Positions 15,346 to 24,854 of a DNA stretch of 64,000 bases are shown here, one piece after another (position 1 is the stretch's first letter; each line of letters starts with the position of its first letter). A model generated the notes under the pieces. It was not told the DNA's origin, did no database searches, and saw nothing but the letters and a program-made list of their open reading frames with translations. Source of the stretch: Bifidobacterium pluvialisilvae (GTDB lineage: Bacteria > Actinomycetota > Actinomycetes > Actinomycetales > Bifidobacteriaceae). A program made the translations under genes and the position numbers. The DNA lies in assembly GCF_019331695.1 (NCBI RefSeq), contig NZ_JAHBBI010000002.1, positions 284,127-348,126 of the forward strand, in the 5' to 3' direction.

Positions 15346-18191
15346 GCATCACCCGCACCATACTGAAGACCATCTGCGCCGGCGCATCCATCGTGGCGGT
15401 CTGCGCCGGATCCGTCGCCGCCATCGCGCCGGCGTTCGCGGCGGACGGCGCGGCGTCATCATCATCGGCGGCGACCAACGTCGACGACGCCATATTCGAA
15501 TGGGGCGTCAACCCCGAAACCGGCGGCGGATCGTACTTCGGCGGGTGCAACGCCCTGTCCGCCGGCACCGCCGGCGACGCGGGCGGCAGTGGCGTCTGGA
15601 CGGCGAACAAAACCGGCAAGGACGGCAAGACGCTCTACCGCACCGTCGACGAAACGGCCCACGCCGAAATCCTCAAACCCACATCCGACGGCACCATGAA
15701 ACGGGTGAGCGGATTCGATGCACGCTGCACCAACCGCAACGGCACCTCCATCGCCGGCAAGACCTCCGGTGCGACAATGAACGGGGAGGCGACCTATTCC
15801 GAAAACATCGTGCGGCTCTCCGGCGGCACCGGCACCATCGACGCCGCCACGAACTCGGCTCACCTCACATGGAAAGGCGCCTCGTTCACCATCGTCTACT
15901 ATGGCGGCATGACCTACTGGTCCATCAGCGACCCCGTGCTCGACATCAGCAACGGCAGGGGAACGCTCACCGGCACCGCATCCGGCTACGCCGCCGACAT
16001 GAACGACGCCAGTAAATGGGAGACCCTGCCCGCGACGACCATCCACCTCGCCGACTTCACCACCGGGACGGCCAGCGGCGCCGACCCGCAGATCACGTTC
16101 GACGGCAGCAATGGAACCATCACCGCACAACCCGACTATCTCGGCGTGAAAGCCGACGCCGGGGCGAACGCCCACGCCGGACAGGCCGACCGGAACGCCG
16201 GAAACGCCGCATGGTGGGGATCGTTCCCCGCCACATGGGTGCAGTTCAACAACGCCACCGGACAGTCATCGTACTGGTACACGACCAGCGGCGGCACGAA
16301 CACCATCCAGCCGCGCAAAGTCGCCTCGCCGATCACCATCACATGGAAGCGGACGCCGAACGTGACCGCCGGCGCGAAATCGGTCGAACGCGGCGGAACG
16401 ATCACCTTCACCGGCAACGGGCCTGCCGATGCGTCATACGCCGGACGGGTTATCAGCCCTGCCGGCGAAACCGTGGCGAACAAACTGAAACCGACCGCCA
16501 CGGACCCCACGACATGGCGATACGACGTACCCGCCGACGCGCTCGCCGGCACCTACACGTTCGAACTCTACGACGAGACCGCCGGCGATGACGCGGCCGC
16601 CGTGGCACGGACGACATTCGTCGTCGGCCGGCTGCCCGGCGCGCCGACCCTCACCAGCCACGACAACGCCGGCACCGACCGCGTCGAACTGTTCTGGACG
16701 GCACCGGGCGAGAAGGGCGATCCGAAGTTCTCCGGCTTCGTGGCCACCGCCAAGCCGAAATCCGGCGGCGAATCCGTCATCGCGTCCTTCGGCAGGAAGG
16801 AACGCAGCGGCATGATCACCGGGCTCAAGGCCGCGACCACCTACGACGTGACCATCACCGCCACGAACGCGCTCGGCCCGGGCGCCGCATCGAACGCGAT
16901 GACCATCACGACCGCGGCCGGGTCCTCGTCCGGCGGCAGCTCTTCGGCTGGAGGCGTGTCGGGTTCCGGCAGCGGGTCGAGCGCCGGCGGCACGACGTAC
17001 AAGAACGTCACCCTGCGCTGGGGCATCAACGACGAGACGAACTCCGCGGCCTACTACGGCGGCTGCAACTTCATATCCGCCGGCAAGGCGGGCAACACCG
17101 GCTCGTCGAAGACGTGGACGTCATCGTTCTACAGGGCCAAGGACGGCAACGTCACCATCGAAAAGCCGGATTCGTCCGGCAAGTGGGTCACGGCCTCGTG
17201 GAACAGCAGGTGCCTCACCCGCGACGGCGACAGCGTAAAGATGGCCAAACGCGTCGACGGCCGCTCCATCAACACGGAATCGCAGGTGGTGCTGTCGAAG
17301 GGCTCCGGGACCGTGCAGGCCGACGGGTCGGTCGAGATCTCTTGGACGGGATCGTTCACCGTCGCCTACTACGGCGGCATGACCTACTGGAGCGTCACCG
17401 ACCCCAAGCTCACCCTCGACGCCTCCGGCAACGGCGCGATCACCGCCACCGCCTCCGGATACGGCGCCGACATGAACGATGCGAGCAAATGGGTCACGCT
17501 GTCGCCCCGGACGATCCATCTGGCCGACTTCAAAGGCGTGGACGTGAAGTCGGCGGCCAGTGCGCACGGATTCACCAAGACCCCGGAATACCTGGGCGTC
17601 GCGGTGAAGGCCAGCGGCGACCATGGCGGGCAGGCGGCGAAGGACTCGGCGAACGCCGCCTACTGGGGCTCGTTCCCGCAGTCGTTCGTCGACTTCCAGC
17701 TGGAGACCGGCCAGTCGGCGTACTGGTACACGGCCAACAGCCAGCGCGACTACGCCAAGCCGACGCTCCCGCTTTCAGTGCAGTACGACTCCTCGTTCAA
17801 GGTGAGCGCCGGGGCGGGCAGCGCGGCGGCGGCCACGGCGGCCGGCGGGTCGTCGGGTTCGTCGTCGTCCGGTCTGGGCGGTGGCGGGGCGCTGTCGCGT
17901 GGCGGTTCCTCGGCCAAGTCGTCCGCCGCGAAGAAATCCGCCGCGGCGAAGACCGACTCGTCGAAGTCCGATGACGCCGCGGATCCGGCGGCGGCCTCCG
18001 ACGACGCGGCTGCCGATTCGACCGGTGCCGGTGCCGCCGCCCCGCTCATCGCCGACAACGCGCGGACCATCGCCCTCGGTTCCGGCGGCGTTGCGGCGGC
18101 GGCCGGCCTGCCATTGGGCCTCGGCTGGTTCATCCGCCGTCGTCTCGGCCTCGACCCCTCCGCCGCCCTCGACTCCCGCCTCGGCCTGTAG
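15342..18191 (+). CDS. Surface protein with two HtaA-like domains and C-terminal membrane anchor
   Basis: 949 residues; ATG 15342 overlaps the previous stop (ATGA). Signal peptide about 1-34 (cleavage after AFA). HtaA-like domain 1 spans about 48-345 (FGGCNALSAGTAGD, VYYGGMTYW, SGYAADMNDASKW, GQSSYWY). An Ig-like module (346-435), a fibronectin III domain (436-525) and a Ser/Gly linker follow, then HtaA-like domain 2 at about 550-815 with the same motifs (YGGCNFISAGKAGN, AYYGGMTYW, GYGADMNDASKW, GQSAYWY). A Ser/Ala/Lys linker leads to a hydrophobic segment and a short basic tail (WFIRRRLGL); no LPXTG is present. It is the last gene of the importer operon and probably captures the ligand at the surface. 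A hairpin with a T run follows at 18212-18242. Confidence 0.82.
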   Translation: MSITRTILKTICAGASIVAVCAGSVAAIAPAFAADGAASSSSAATNVDDAIFEWGVNPETGGGSYFGGCNALSAGTAGDAGGSGVWTANKTGKDGKTLYRTVDETAHAEILKPTSDGTMKRVSGFDARCTNRNGTSIAGKTSGATMNGEATYSENIVRLSGGTGTIDAATNSAHLTWKGASFTIVYYGGMTYWSISDPVLDISNGRGTLTGTASGYAADMNDASKWETLPATTIHLADFTTGTASGADPQITFDGSNGTITAQPDYLGVKADAGANAHAGQADRNAGNAAWWGSFPATWVQFNNATGQSSYWYTTSGGTNTIQPRKVASPITITWKRTPNVTAGAKSVERGGTITFTGNGPADASYAGRVISPAGETVANKLKPTATDPTTWRYDVPADALAGTYTFELYDETAGDDAAAVARTTFVVGRLPGAPTLTSHDNAGTDRVELFWTAPGEKGDPKFSGFVATAKPKSGGESVIASFGRKERSGMITGLKAATTYDVTITATNALGPGAASNAMTITTAAGSSSGGSSSAGGVSGSGSGSSAGGTTYKNVTLRWGINDETNSAAYYGGCNFISAGKAGNTGSSKTWTSSFYRAKDGNVTIEKPDSSGKWVTASWNSRCLTRDGDSVKMAKRVDGRSINTESQVVLSKGSGTVQADGSVEISWTGSFTVAYYGGMTYWSVTDPKLTLDASGNGAITATASGYGADMNDASKWVTLSPRTIHLADFKGVDVKSAASAHGFTKTPEYLGVAVKASGDHGGQAAKDSANAAYWGSFPQSFVDFQLETGQSAYWYTANSQRDYAKPTLPLSVQYDSSFKVSAGAGSAAAATAAGGSSGSSSSGLGGGGALSRGGSSAKSSAAKKSAAAKTDSSKSDDAADPAAASDDAAADSTGAGAAAPLIADNARTIALGSGGVAAAAGLPLGLGWFIRRRLGLDPSAALDSRLGL

Positions 18192-18211
18192 CCGCTGCGT
18201 AATGAACCAAC

Positions 18212-18242
18212 GGGAGCCAAACCGCACCGTACGGCTCCTTTC
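18212..18242 (+). terminator. Terminator of the HtaA/ABC operon
   Basis: Stem GGGAGCC (18212-18218) / GGCTCC (18233-18238) with an inner CCG/CGG pair and a short T run, 21 bases after the stop codon. Confidence 0.65.
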
Positions 18243-18259
18243 CGTTGCGGCGCAACGAA

Positions 18260-18516
18260 CAACCAGGAACCGAGCACCCCGCGCGGTTCCTGGTTGTCAG
18301 GTGGGGCACGACGCTTGGGAACCGCACCGCGCCTATGGTTCCCGTTCGTTGGGATGAGTGCGATGAATGGGAATCGTATGAGGCCGCCCGTTCCCGTTGG
18401 TTGCACACGGAGCAACACACGGGAACCGTCGCACCGTTCCCGTTCCCATTCGTTGTATTCCCCGCAACAAACAGGAATCCGCGAATGTCTTCCGGTTCCC
18501 GTCGGTTGCGGTACGG
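18260..18516. repeat. Family 2 palindromes (GGTTCC / GGAACC type)
   Basis: A cluster of imperfect inverted repeats fills the gap. It begins with a perfect 13-bp stem CAACCAGGAACCG (18260-18272) / CGGTTCCTGGTTG (18284-18296). Further arms of the TTCCCGTTCGTTG / GAACGGGAAC type follow about every 60 bases. The same family lies on the other side of the next gene (19600-19825), at 43228-43410 and at 63230-63375. Confidence 0.75.
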
Positions 18517-19476
18517 CTACCGGCATCGACGTAGTGGCACTCCCGCATCGAGCAGTTTCTTGCGCAGACGTTCCGGATACAGCGCATCCTCATATTCCAG
18601 ACGAACGATTCGGCGAACCCTCCCGGACCGTAGCGCCGTCTCCCTCTCCCGCTCGGCGTATACACGCTCCCGGATTCCCTGCCGCGTACCGTCCTCCAGC
18701 ACGTATTTCCCCATGCCGTCGAATTCCGCCACGATGATGGTTCCGTCGGGCATCTCCCAGGAGAAGTCGGCGCGGAACGGGGCATCCGGATTCCGGGGAT
18801 TGCGGAACGGCCGTTGCAGACGTGGAATCATGAACCCCAGTTCGATGATTACCGCACGTACCATCGATTCCCCACCGTTCTCGCTCAACGAATCGGCGTA
18901 TTCGCAAAGCCGGACGATACGGGCCGTGTCCATGCCGAGACCGCGGCAATATTCGAGAACCTTCGTCAGCACTGTCCCCTGACGTGCCGCGGAATCGAAG
19001 AACGGCAACGCTTCGATGAAGGAGTACGCCATCGCGCAGTCCGTCAGCGTCCGATTGATGTCGGTGACAGTCAGTGACGACCGCTGCACGGAATCCACGG
19101 TCGGCATGTATATTCGTCTGAGTTTTCTGTATTGGTGTTTTGTCGGCGGGAACGTGCTGGCAATGGTAATCATTTTGTCATCGTGCAGCGAGTACCCGTG
19201 ATCGAGCCCATGTGCGCAGGCTGCCGTCAATCCGGCGAAAACCCACGAGGGATGTTGCAGCGCCAACGCCTTGGCGACGTGCATATGCCGTTCGATCGGG
19301 GTCAATGCGTTCCAGTAGGGGAAACGCGCATACAGATTTCTGTATGGCGATACGAGAAGTCCCGCCTTGCGTCGCCGCAAAAGCGCCTTTCTCTGCAGCT
19401 CGGTGCGCCCTGCCGCGCATCGGTTGTCGTGTTCCGCTTCGTCGAGGAGACGTTCCGTCGGTGCATGTGTTCTCAT
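18517..19476 (-). CDS. AbiEi-like protein with C-terminal nuclease-like (DUF559-type) domain
   Basis: 319 residues from ATG 19476 (MRTHAPTERLLDEAEHDN); the open frame continues upstream only through repeat DNA. The N-terminal half resembles the AbiEi-type regulator fold found in many actinobacterial accessory genes: RRKAGLLVSPYRNLYA, the ITPIER-like ALTPIERH, and AKALALQHPSWVFAGLTAACAHGL. The C-terminal part has a PD-(D/E)xK-like arrangement: FRADFSWEMPDGTIIVAEFDGMGKY, then a conserved Arg/Glu helix RERETALRSGRVRRIVRLEYEDAL. No toxin partner is adjacent. Repeat clusters bracket the gene, and its upstream region is AT-richer than its neighbours, suggesting an accessory locus. Function unknown; a DNA-acting role is an inference. 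Confidence 0.7.
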   Translation of the reverse strand: MRTHAPTERLLDEAEHDNRCAAGRTELQRKALLRRRKAGLLVSPYRNLYARFPYWNALTPIERHMHVAKALALQHPSWVFAGLTAACAHGLDHGYSLHDDKMITIASTFPPTKHQYRKLRRIYMPTVDSVQRSSLTVTDINRTLTDCAMAYSFIEALPFFDSAARQGTVLTKVLEYCRGLGMDTARIVRLCEYADSLSENGGESMVRAVIIELGFMIPRLQRPFRNPRNPDAPFRADFSWEMPDGTIIVAEFDGMGKYVLEDGTRQGIRERVYAERERETALRSGRVRRIVRLEYEDALYPERLRKKLLDAGVPLRRCR

Positions 19477-19599
19477 ATCACGGACGGTAGTGCGGGTGGG
19501 AATCCGAAGACAATGTTTTGGGGGAATGTTAGCGGATGGACCACCCCTGATGCGGTTTGTGGATAACCGGTTCCGTTTGCCCTGCGCGTCGCCTTGGCT

Positions 19600-19825
19600 C
19601 AACGGATGGGAACCGGAGGGCCGACACGGTTCCTGTCGGTTATGGAACATGTGACGAACGGGAACCGGAAACGTGTCTAGTTTCCTGTTCGTCGTATACA
19701 TTCGACGGATGGGAACGGTGATGGTTGTACGGTTCCTGTTGGTTGTGCGACCGCGACGGATGGGAACCGGGAACGGGGCACGATTCCCATCCGTTATGGT
19801 CTACGCGACGGATGGGAACCGAGCG
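19600..19825. repeat. Family 2 palindromes upstream of the AbiEi-like gene
   Basis: Repeated GATGGGAACC and GGTTCC arms at about 19605-19820 (for example AACGGATGGGAACCGG near 19600, GACGAACGGGAACCGG near 19652 and ACGGATGGGAACCGGG near 19756). Units alternate in orientation about every 60 bases. Confidence 0.7.
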
Positions 19826-19840
19826 GATTCGTGCGAATAC

Positions 19841-19886
19841 GATGATGTCCGGTTCGTGGAAGACCGCCCACGAACCGGACATCATC
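19841..19886 (-). terminator. Long perfect hairpin downstream of pgm
   Basis: GATGATGTCCGGTTCGTGG (19841-19859) pairs perfectly, 19 of 19, with 19868-19886 around an 8-base loop. It lies 40 bases beyond the pgm stop codon and is the likely pgm terminator, although no long T run follows. Confidence 0.7.
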
Positions 19887-19925
19887 GCGTTGATCAAACG
19901 GGGCTGCAGCGCCCGGTGGCGAGAC

Positions 19926-21602
19926 TTACTCGCCGAGGGCCTTGTCGACGACGTCCTCGGCCTCGTCGAGCACCTTGTCGAGCGCGTCGGGGGAGACGAA
20001 CGACTCGGCGTACACCTTGTAGATGTTCTCGGTGCCGGAGGGGCGGGCCGCGAACCAGTTGTCCTTGGTCGTCACCTTCAGGCCACCGATCTTCGCGCCG
20101 TTGCCCGGCGCCTCGGTGAGCTTGGCGGTGATGTCCTCGCCGGCCAGCGTCGACGCGGTCACGTCGTCGCCGGTGAGCTTGGCGAACTTCTGCTTCTGCT
20201 CGAGCGTGGTGGGCGTATCGACGCGCTTGTACCACGATTCGCCGAAGCGGGCCACCTGGTCCTTGTGCAGCTCGGCCGGGTTCTTGCCGGTCTTGGCGGT
20301 GATCTCGGCGGCGAGCAGGTCGGGGATGAGACCGTCCTTGTCGGTGGTCCACACGCGGCCGTCGCGGCGCAGGAAGCTCATGCCGGAGCTCTCCTCGCCG
20401 CCGAACGCCACCTCGCCCTTGAACAGCGGGTCGACGAACCACTTGAAGCCGACCGGCACCTCCACGAGCTTGGCGCCGATGGACGCGGCCACACGGTCGA
20501 TGAGCGAGGAGCTCACCAGCGTCTTGCCGATGCCGGCGCCCTTCGGCCAGTCGGGACGGTTGCCGCCGAACAGGTACTCCACCACGACGGCGATGTAGTG
20601 GTTCGGGTTCATCACGCCCCAGTCGGGGCAGACGATGCCGTGGCGGTCGGCGTCAGGGTCGGTGCCGCCGACGAGGTCGTACTTGTCCCACGCGCCGGCG
20701 TTGAGCTCGTCCACGAGCCCCTTCATCGCGTACGGCGAGGACGGGTCCATGCGGATCTTGCCGTCGTGGTCGATGGTCATGAAGCGCCAGGTCGGGTCGA
20801 CCTCCGGACGCACCACGCCGATGTTCAGACCGTACTTCTCGTTGATGAGCGGCCAGTAGTTCACCGACGCGCCGCCCAGCGGGTCGATGCCCAGACGCAC
20901 GCCGGAGTTGCGGATCACGTCGAAGTCGATGACGTTGCCGAGGTCGGCCACGTAGTGCTCACGGAAGTCGAAGCCCTCGACGTACTCGGACTTGACGGCC
21001 TCCTCGTACGGCACGCGCTTGACGTTCTTGTAGTCGCCGAGCAGCTCGTTCGCGCGGGCGGCGATCGCGTTGGTGGTCTCGGCCGGGGCCGGGCCGCCGG
21101 TGACGGGATCATACTTGAAGCCGCCGTCGGTGGGCGGGTTGTGGCTCGGCGTCACCACGATGCCGTCGGCCAGTCCCTCGCCGGTGAAGCGCTGGGTGCC
21201 GTCGGCCGCGCGGTTGTGCGTCAGGATGGCCTGGGAGACGACCGGCGTGGGCACGAAGTCGTCACGCGAGTCGATGCGCACGTGCACGCCGTTGGCGACG
21301 AGCACCTCGATGGCGGTCTTCTTCGCCGGGCCGGACAGCGCGTGCGTGTCGGAGCCGAGATACAGCGGGCCGGTGACGCCGGCCTTCTTACGGTATTCGG
21401 CGATGGCCTGCGAGATGGCCACGATGTGGGCCTCGTTGAACGAGGTCTTCAGGGACGATCCGCGGTGGCCGGACGTGCCGAAGATGACACGCTGCTCGGG
21501 GACGGACGGGTCGGGGACGAGGTCATAGTATTTGCCGATGACCTCATCGACGTTGATCAGATCTTCTGGGGTGGCGGGCTTGCCCGCATTGTTAGCAACC
21601 AT
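19926..21602 (-). CDS. pgm: Alpha-D-phosphoglucomutase
   Basis: Interconverts glucose 1-phosphate and glucose 6-phosphate, linking glycogen and galactose use (with galE at 61215) to the bifid shunt. 558 residues, the usual length of the long bacterial Pgm type. Visible: phosphoserine loop [14 protein letters not shown], substrate loop [16 protein letters not shown], metal loop [13 protein letters not shown], sugar-recognition loop [15 protein letters not shown] and a C-terminal phosphate site in [23 protein letters not shown] box lies six bases upstream of the ATG (minus strand), so it may be leaderless. Divergent from the PTS gene at 21772. Confidence 0.97.
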   Translation of the reverse strand: MVANNAGKPATPEDLINVDEVIGKYYDLVPDPSVPEQRVIFGTSGHRGSSLKTSFNEAHIVAISQAIAEYRKKAGVTGPLYLGSDTHALSGPAKKTAIEVLVANGVHVRIDSRDDFVPTPVVSQAILTHNRAADGTQRFTGEGLADGIVVTPSHNPPTDGGFKYDPVTGGPAPAETTNAIAARANELLGDYKNVKRVPYEEAVKSEYVEGFDFREHYVADLGNVIDFDVIRNSGVRLGIDPLGGASVNYWPLINEKYGLNIGVVRPEVDPTWRFMTIDHDGKIRMDPSSPYAMKGLVDELNAGAWDKYDLVGGTDPDADRHGIVCPDWGVMNPNHYIAVVVEYLFGGNRPDWPKGAGIGKTLVSSSLIDRVAASIGAKLVEVPVGFKWFVDPLFKGEVAFGGEESSGMSFLRRDGRVWTTDKDGLIPDLLAAEITAKTGKNPAELHKDQVARFGESWYKRVDTPTTLEQKQKFAKLTGDDVTASTLAGEDITAKLTEAPGNGAKIGGLKVTTKDNWFAARPSGTENIYKVYAESFVSPDALDKVLDEAEDVVDKALGE

Positions 21603-21771
21603 GAATCCATTCTGCCACAGGCCGTTTCAAAACCGGCGTGTTCGCTTCTCCGTGTTGTGAATGTTCGGATAATCATCAATGTTCGTTATTGTTCCGTTCA
21701 TACGGTTCGTGACGTTGTCATGACGCCGCGGAAACGATTACAGTGACAGAGGTACGCAAGGAGGCGAGACG

Positions 21772-23985
21772 ATGAGGACGGAGGACAGGCGCGCCGCGAG
21801 CGTCGTCGTCGCGGCGCTCGGCGGCGCCGGCAACATCCGCGGACTCACGCATTGCGCCACGAGACTGCGGTTCGAACTGCGCGACGCCGGGCGCGTCGAC
21901 GAACGGATGCTGGACGCCGACCCGGCCGTTCTCGCCGCCATCGCCCAGTACGGCGGGCGGTACCAGGTGGTCATCGGCGGGGCCGTGGAGGACGTCTATG
22001 ACGCGATCATGGCCATGCCCGCGGTCCGTGATGCGGTATCGCATACGGATGACGCCGACCGCGACGCCGACATCGCCGCCACCGATGATGATGACGCGGA
22101 CGCCCGCATCGAAACGACACCGCGCCGGGACGGCGACGAGGCCACCGAGCCCCCGTCATCCGGCATATCCGCCGTGTTTCACGGGAAACATGGCATCACA
22201 CGACGCGTCGCCCGCTGCTGCAACTGGTTCTTCGAATATCTTTCCGACTCGTTCCGGCCCATCATCGGCGTGCTGCTCGGCGCATCCATCATCATCGCGC
22301 TGGTGAACATGTGCCTCGCCCTCGGCGTCATGCCGAACGACGAGGCATCGGCCGGCTGGGTGTTCGTCAAGGCGATGTGGAAGGGCGTGTTCGTCTTCCT
22401 GCCGATCATCGTGGCCTACAACGCCTCGAACAAGCTGCACGTGGACCCATGGCTCGGCGCGATGATCATGGCCGCGCTCATGACCCCGCAGTTCACCGGC
22501 CTCATGAACGCCGCCGACGCCGATTGCTCCGTCGACCCCACGCTGGGCGTGCGCTCCTGCACGGTGCACGTGTTCGGCCTGCCCATGCGTCTCAACGACT
22601 ACAGCGGCAACGTGTTCGTGCCGCTCATCATGGTACTTGCGCTCGCCGCCCTGTACTGCGGCCTCAGACACGTGCTGCCACGCAGCGTGCGCATCGTGTT
22701 CCTGCCGTTCGTCAGCATGGTCGTCATCACTCCGCTGACCGCGTTCGTGCTCGGCCCGTTCGGCGCATGGCTGAGCAACGGCATCGGCGTCTCGCTGGCA
22801 TGGCTGAGCATGCACGCGCCGTTCGCGTTCGCGATACTGCTGCCGCTCATCTATCCGTTCATCGTGCCCATCGGTCTGCATTGGCCGCTCAACGCGCTCA
22901 TGATCGTCAACGTGCAGACGCTCGGCTACGACTTCATCCAAGGACCGATGGCCGTATGGAACTTCGCCTGCTTCGGATCGACCGCCGGCGTATTGCTCCT
23001 CGCCGTCCGTGAGCGCGACGACGCCATGCGCCGCACCGCCACGGGCGCGCTCCTGGCCGGACTGCTCGGCGGCCTGACCGAACCGAGCCTCTACGGCATC
23101 CACCTGCGGCATCGGCTCATCTACCGTCGTATGCTCGCCGGCTGTGCGGCCGGCGGCCTCACCGGCGCCGTCCTCGGCGGCCTGTTCCCCTCGGTGACGC
23201 CCTCCGGCGAGGTCATGCATGGCGTCATCGCATGGTCGTTCGCGTTCACGTCGCTGCTCACCATCCCCCTGTTCAGCCGCATGTGGGTGTACGTGGCGTC
23301 CATCGCCGTCGCGTTCGTCGTACCGATGGCGCTTATCGCGATATTCGACTATCGTACGAAGGTCCCCACCACGGATGGCGATAATCCACAGTCGGCGGGG
23401 GAGAAGGGGATAACGCTGGGGATATCCGAAAACGACGCCGATACGGCGGCCGATATCGTTGCCGATGTTGCCGATGATGCGGACGCCGCCGAAATCGACA
23501 GTGGCATCATCGACGATGACGTCACCGCGGTACTCGCGCCGATCGCCGGCGCCGTACAGCCGCTCGACGACGTCGCCGACCCCGTCTTCGCCTCGCGCGC
23601 CCTCGGCGACGGCGTCGCCATCCGCCCGGCCGACGGCGATGACGTCCGCACCATCCACGCCCCCGCATCCGGCGTGCTCAAAACCGTCGCCGGCACCGGA
23701 CACGCCTTCGGCGTCCGCACCGACGACGGCATCGAGATACTCCTGCACATCGGAGTTGATACAGTAAGACTGGAAGGTGAAGGTTTTACCATGACGGTGT
23801 CCAAAGGCGAACGCGTACAGGCCGGCGAACCGCTGGCCACGGTCGACCTCGCGGCGATACGCCGGGCCGGATACGACGCCACGACGATGATGACCATCAC
23901 CAACACCGCGAAAATGACGACGGTCGCCCCCCACACCGGATTCACGGCCGACGTCGGCGACCCGGTGATCATGGTCGAACGGTAA
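21772..23985 (+). CDS. PTS sugar permease EIIBCA, glucose/beta-glucoside family
   Basis: 737 residues; ATG 21772 with AAGGAGG seven bases upstream. Order B-C-A, as in beta-glucoside permeases: EIIB at 1-80 with phosphorylated C28 (LTHCATRLRFEL); an acidic linker; EIIC at about 140-525 with about ten helices, KAMWKGVFVFLPIIVAYNAS and GGLTEPSLYGIHLRHR; a second very acidic linker; and EIIA at about 580-737 with the active-site His in LLHIGVDTVRLEGEGF. Phosphate comes from PEP through EI and HPr (an HPr gene is at 27681). The linked antiterminator at 24006 suggests substrate-induced expression. The sugar cannot be read from sequence; glucose or a beta-glucoside are the main options. Confidence 0.92.
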   Translation: MRTEDRRAASVVVAALGGAGNIRGLTHCATRLRFELRDAGRVDERMLDADPAVLAAIAQYGGRYQVVIGGAVEDVYDAIMAMPAVRDAVSHTDDADRDADIAATDDDDADARIETTPRRDGDEATEPPSSGISAVFHGKHGITRRVARCCNWFFEYLSDSFRPIIGVLLGASIIIALVNMCLALGVMPNDEASAGWVFVKAMWKGVFVFLPIIVAYNASNKLHVDPWLGAMIMAALMTPQFTGLMNAADADCSVDPTLGVRSCTVHVFGLPMRLNDYSGNVFVPLIMVLALAALYCGLRHVLPRSVRIVFLPFVSMVVITPLTAFVLGPFGAWLSNGIGVSLAWLSMHAPFAFAILLPLIYPFIVPIGLHWPLNALMIVNVQTLGYDFIQGPMAVWNFACFGSTAGVLLLAVRERDDAMRRTATGALLAGLLGGLTEPSLYGIHLRHRLIYRRMLAGCAAGGLTGAVLGGLFPSVTPSGEVMHGVIAWSFAFTSLLTIPLFSRMWVYVASIAVAFVVPMALIAIFDYRTKVPTTDGDNPQSAGEKGITLGISENDADTAADIVADVADDADAAEIDSGIIDDDVTAVLAPIAGAVQPLDDVADPVFASRALGDGVAIRPADGDDVRTIHAPASGVLKTVAGTGHAFGVRTDDGIEILLHIGVDTVRLEGEGFTMTVSKGERVQAGEPLATVDLAAIRRAGYDATTMMTITNTAKMTTVAPHTGFTADVGDPVIMVER

Positions 23986-24005
23986 CGGCGGCGAAAGGCG
24001 GCATC

Positions 24006-24854
24006 ATGGAGATTCTTCGCGTATTCAACAACAACGTCGTCCTCGCCAAAGACGACGACGGCACCGAAACCGTCCTCACCGGACGAGGCATCGGATTCCA
24101 AGGCAAACCCGGCCGACCCGTCGACACCACCAAAATCGTACGGAAATTCATCCCCGCCGACGGCCGCGACCCCGACCACCTCGCCCAAATGCTCGCCGGC
24201 ATCGCCCCCGAAACCGTCCGCACCGTCATCAACGCCCTCCGCGACGCCGGCCTCGCATCACTCGGCGACAACACCACCGTCGTCACCGCACTGTCCGACC
24301 ACATCGACAACGCCCTCAAACGCATCGCCGCCGGAACCCAGATCGCCTACCCGCTCCGCGCCGAAGTCAGCAACCTCTACCCGGACGAATACGATCAGGC
24401 CACACGGCTCCTCGACGCCATCAACACCCACCTCGCCGCCGACGGACACCCCACCCTCCCCGCCGACGAAACCACCGCCCTCGCCATGCACCTCGTCAAC
24501 GCCGGCTTCGCCACCGGCGACCTCTCCTACACCTACACCATGACCGGCGTCATCCAACAAATGATGACCATCATCGAAGCCACCTTCGACGTCGTCTTCG
24601 ACCGCGACTCCGTCAACGTCAGCCGATTCATCACCCACGTCCGCTACCTCTTCGTCCGCATCCGCCAAAACAACCAGCTCACCGACGAACCCGCCCCCAT
24701 CATCCACGCCATCGGCCAGTCCTACCCCAAAGCCCTCCAATGCGCCCAACGCATCGCCGCGGTACTGGAAATGCGGCTCGACGCCAACCTCACACGGGAC
24801 GAGGTGGCGTATTTGGCTCTCCACATCGCCCGCGTCAGCGGGATTTCCGAATGA
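24006..24854 (+). CDS. BglG/LicT-family transcriptional antiterminator
   Basis: 282 residues starting 20 bases after the PTS gene. The N-terminal CAT RNA-binding domain (about 1-55: MEILRVFNNNVVLAKDDDG, GIGFQGKPGRPVD) is followed by two PRD domains (about 65-170 and 171-282), with conserved His residues in SDHIDNALKR, AMHLVNAGF and LALHIARV that are phosphorylated by HPr or the permease. Such proteins bind an RNA hairpin and prevent termination in the leader of their operon. In classic bgl/lic systems the antiterminator gene comes first; here it is downstream of the permease. A typical RAT/terminator pair was not obvious in 21603-21771. The codon choice is strikingly C-ending. Confidence 0.93.
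   Translation: MEILRVFNNNVVLAKDDDGTETVLTGRGIGFQGKPGRPVDTTKIVRKFIPADGRDPDHLAQMLAGIAPETVRTVINALRDAGLASLGDNTTVVTALSDHIDNALKRIAAGTQIAYPLRAEVSNLYPDEYDQATRLLDAINTHLAADGHPTLPADETTALAMHLVNAGFATGDLSYTYTMTGVIQQMMTIIEATFDVVFDRDSVNVSRFITHVRYLFVRIRQNNQLTDEPAPIIHAIGQSYPKALQCAQRIAAVLEMRLDANLTRDEVAYLALHIARVSGISE

Noticed and set aside
18517..19476. Type IV toxin-antitoxin pair
   Set aside because: Only the AbiEi-like gene is present; no AbiEii-type nucleotidyltransferase toxin adjoins it.
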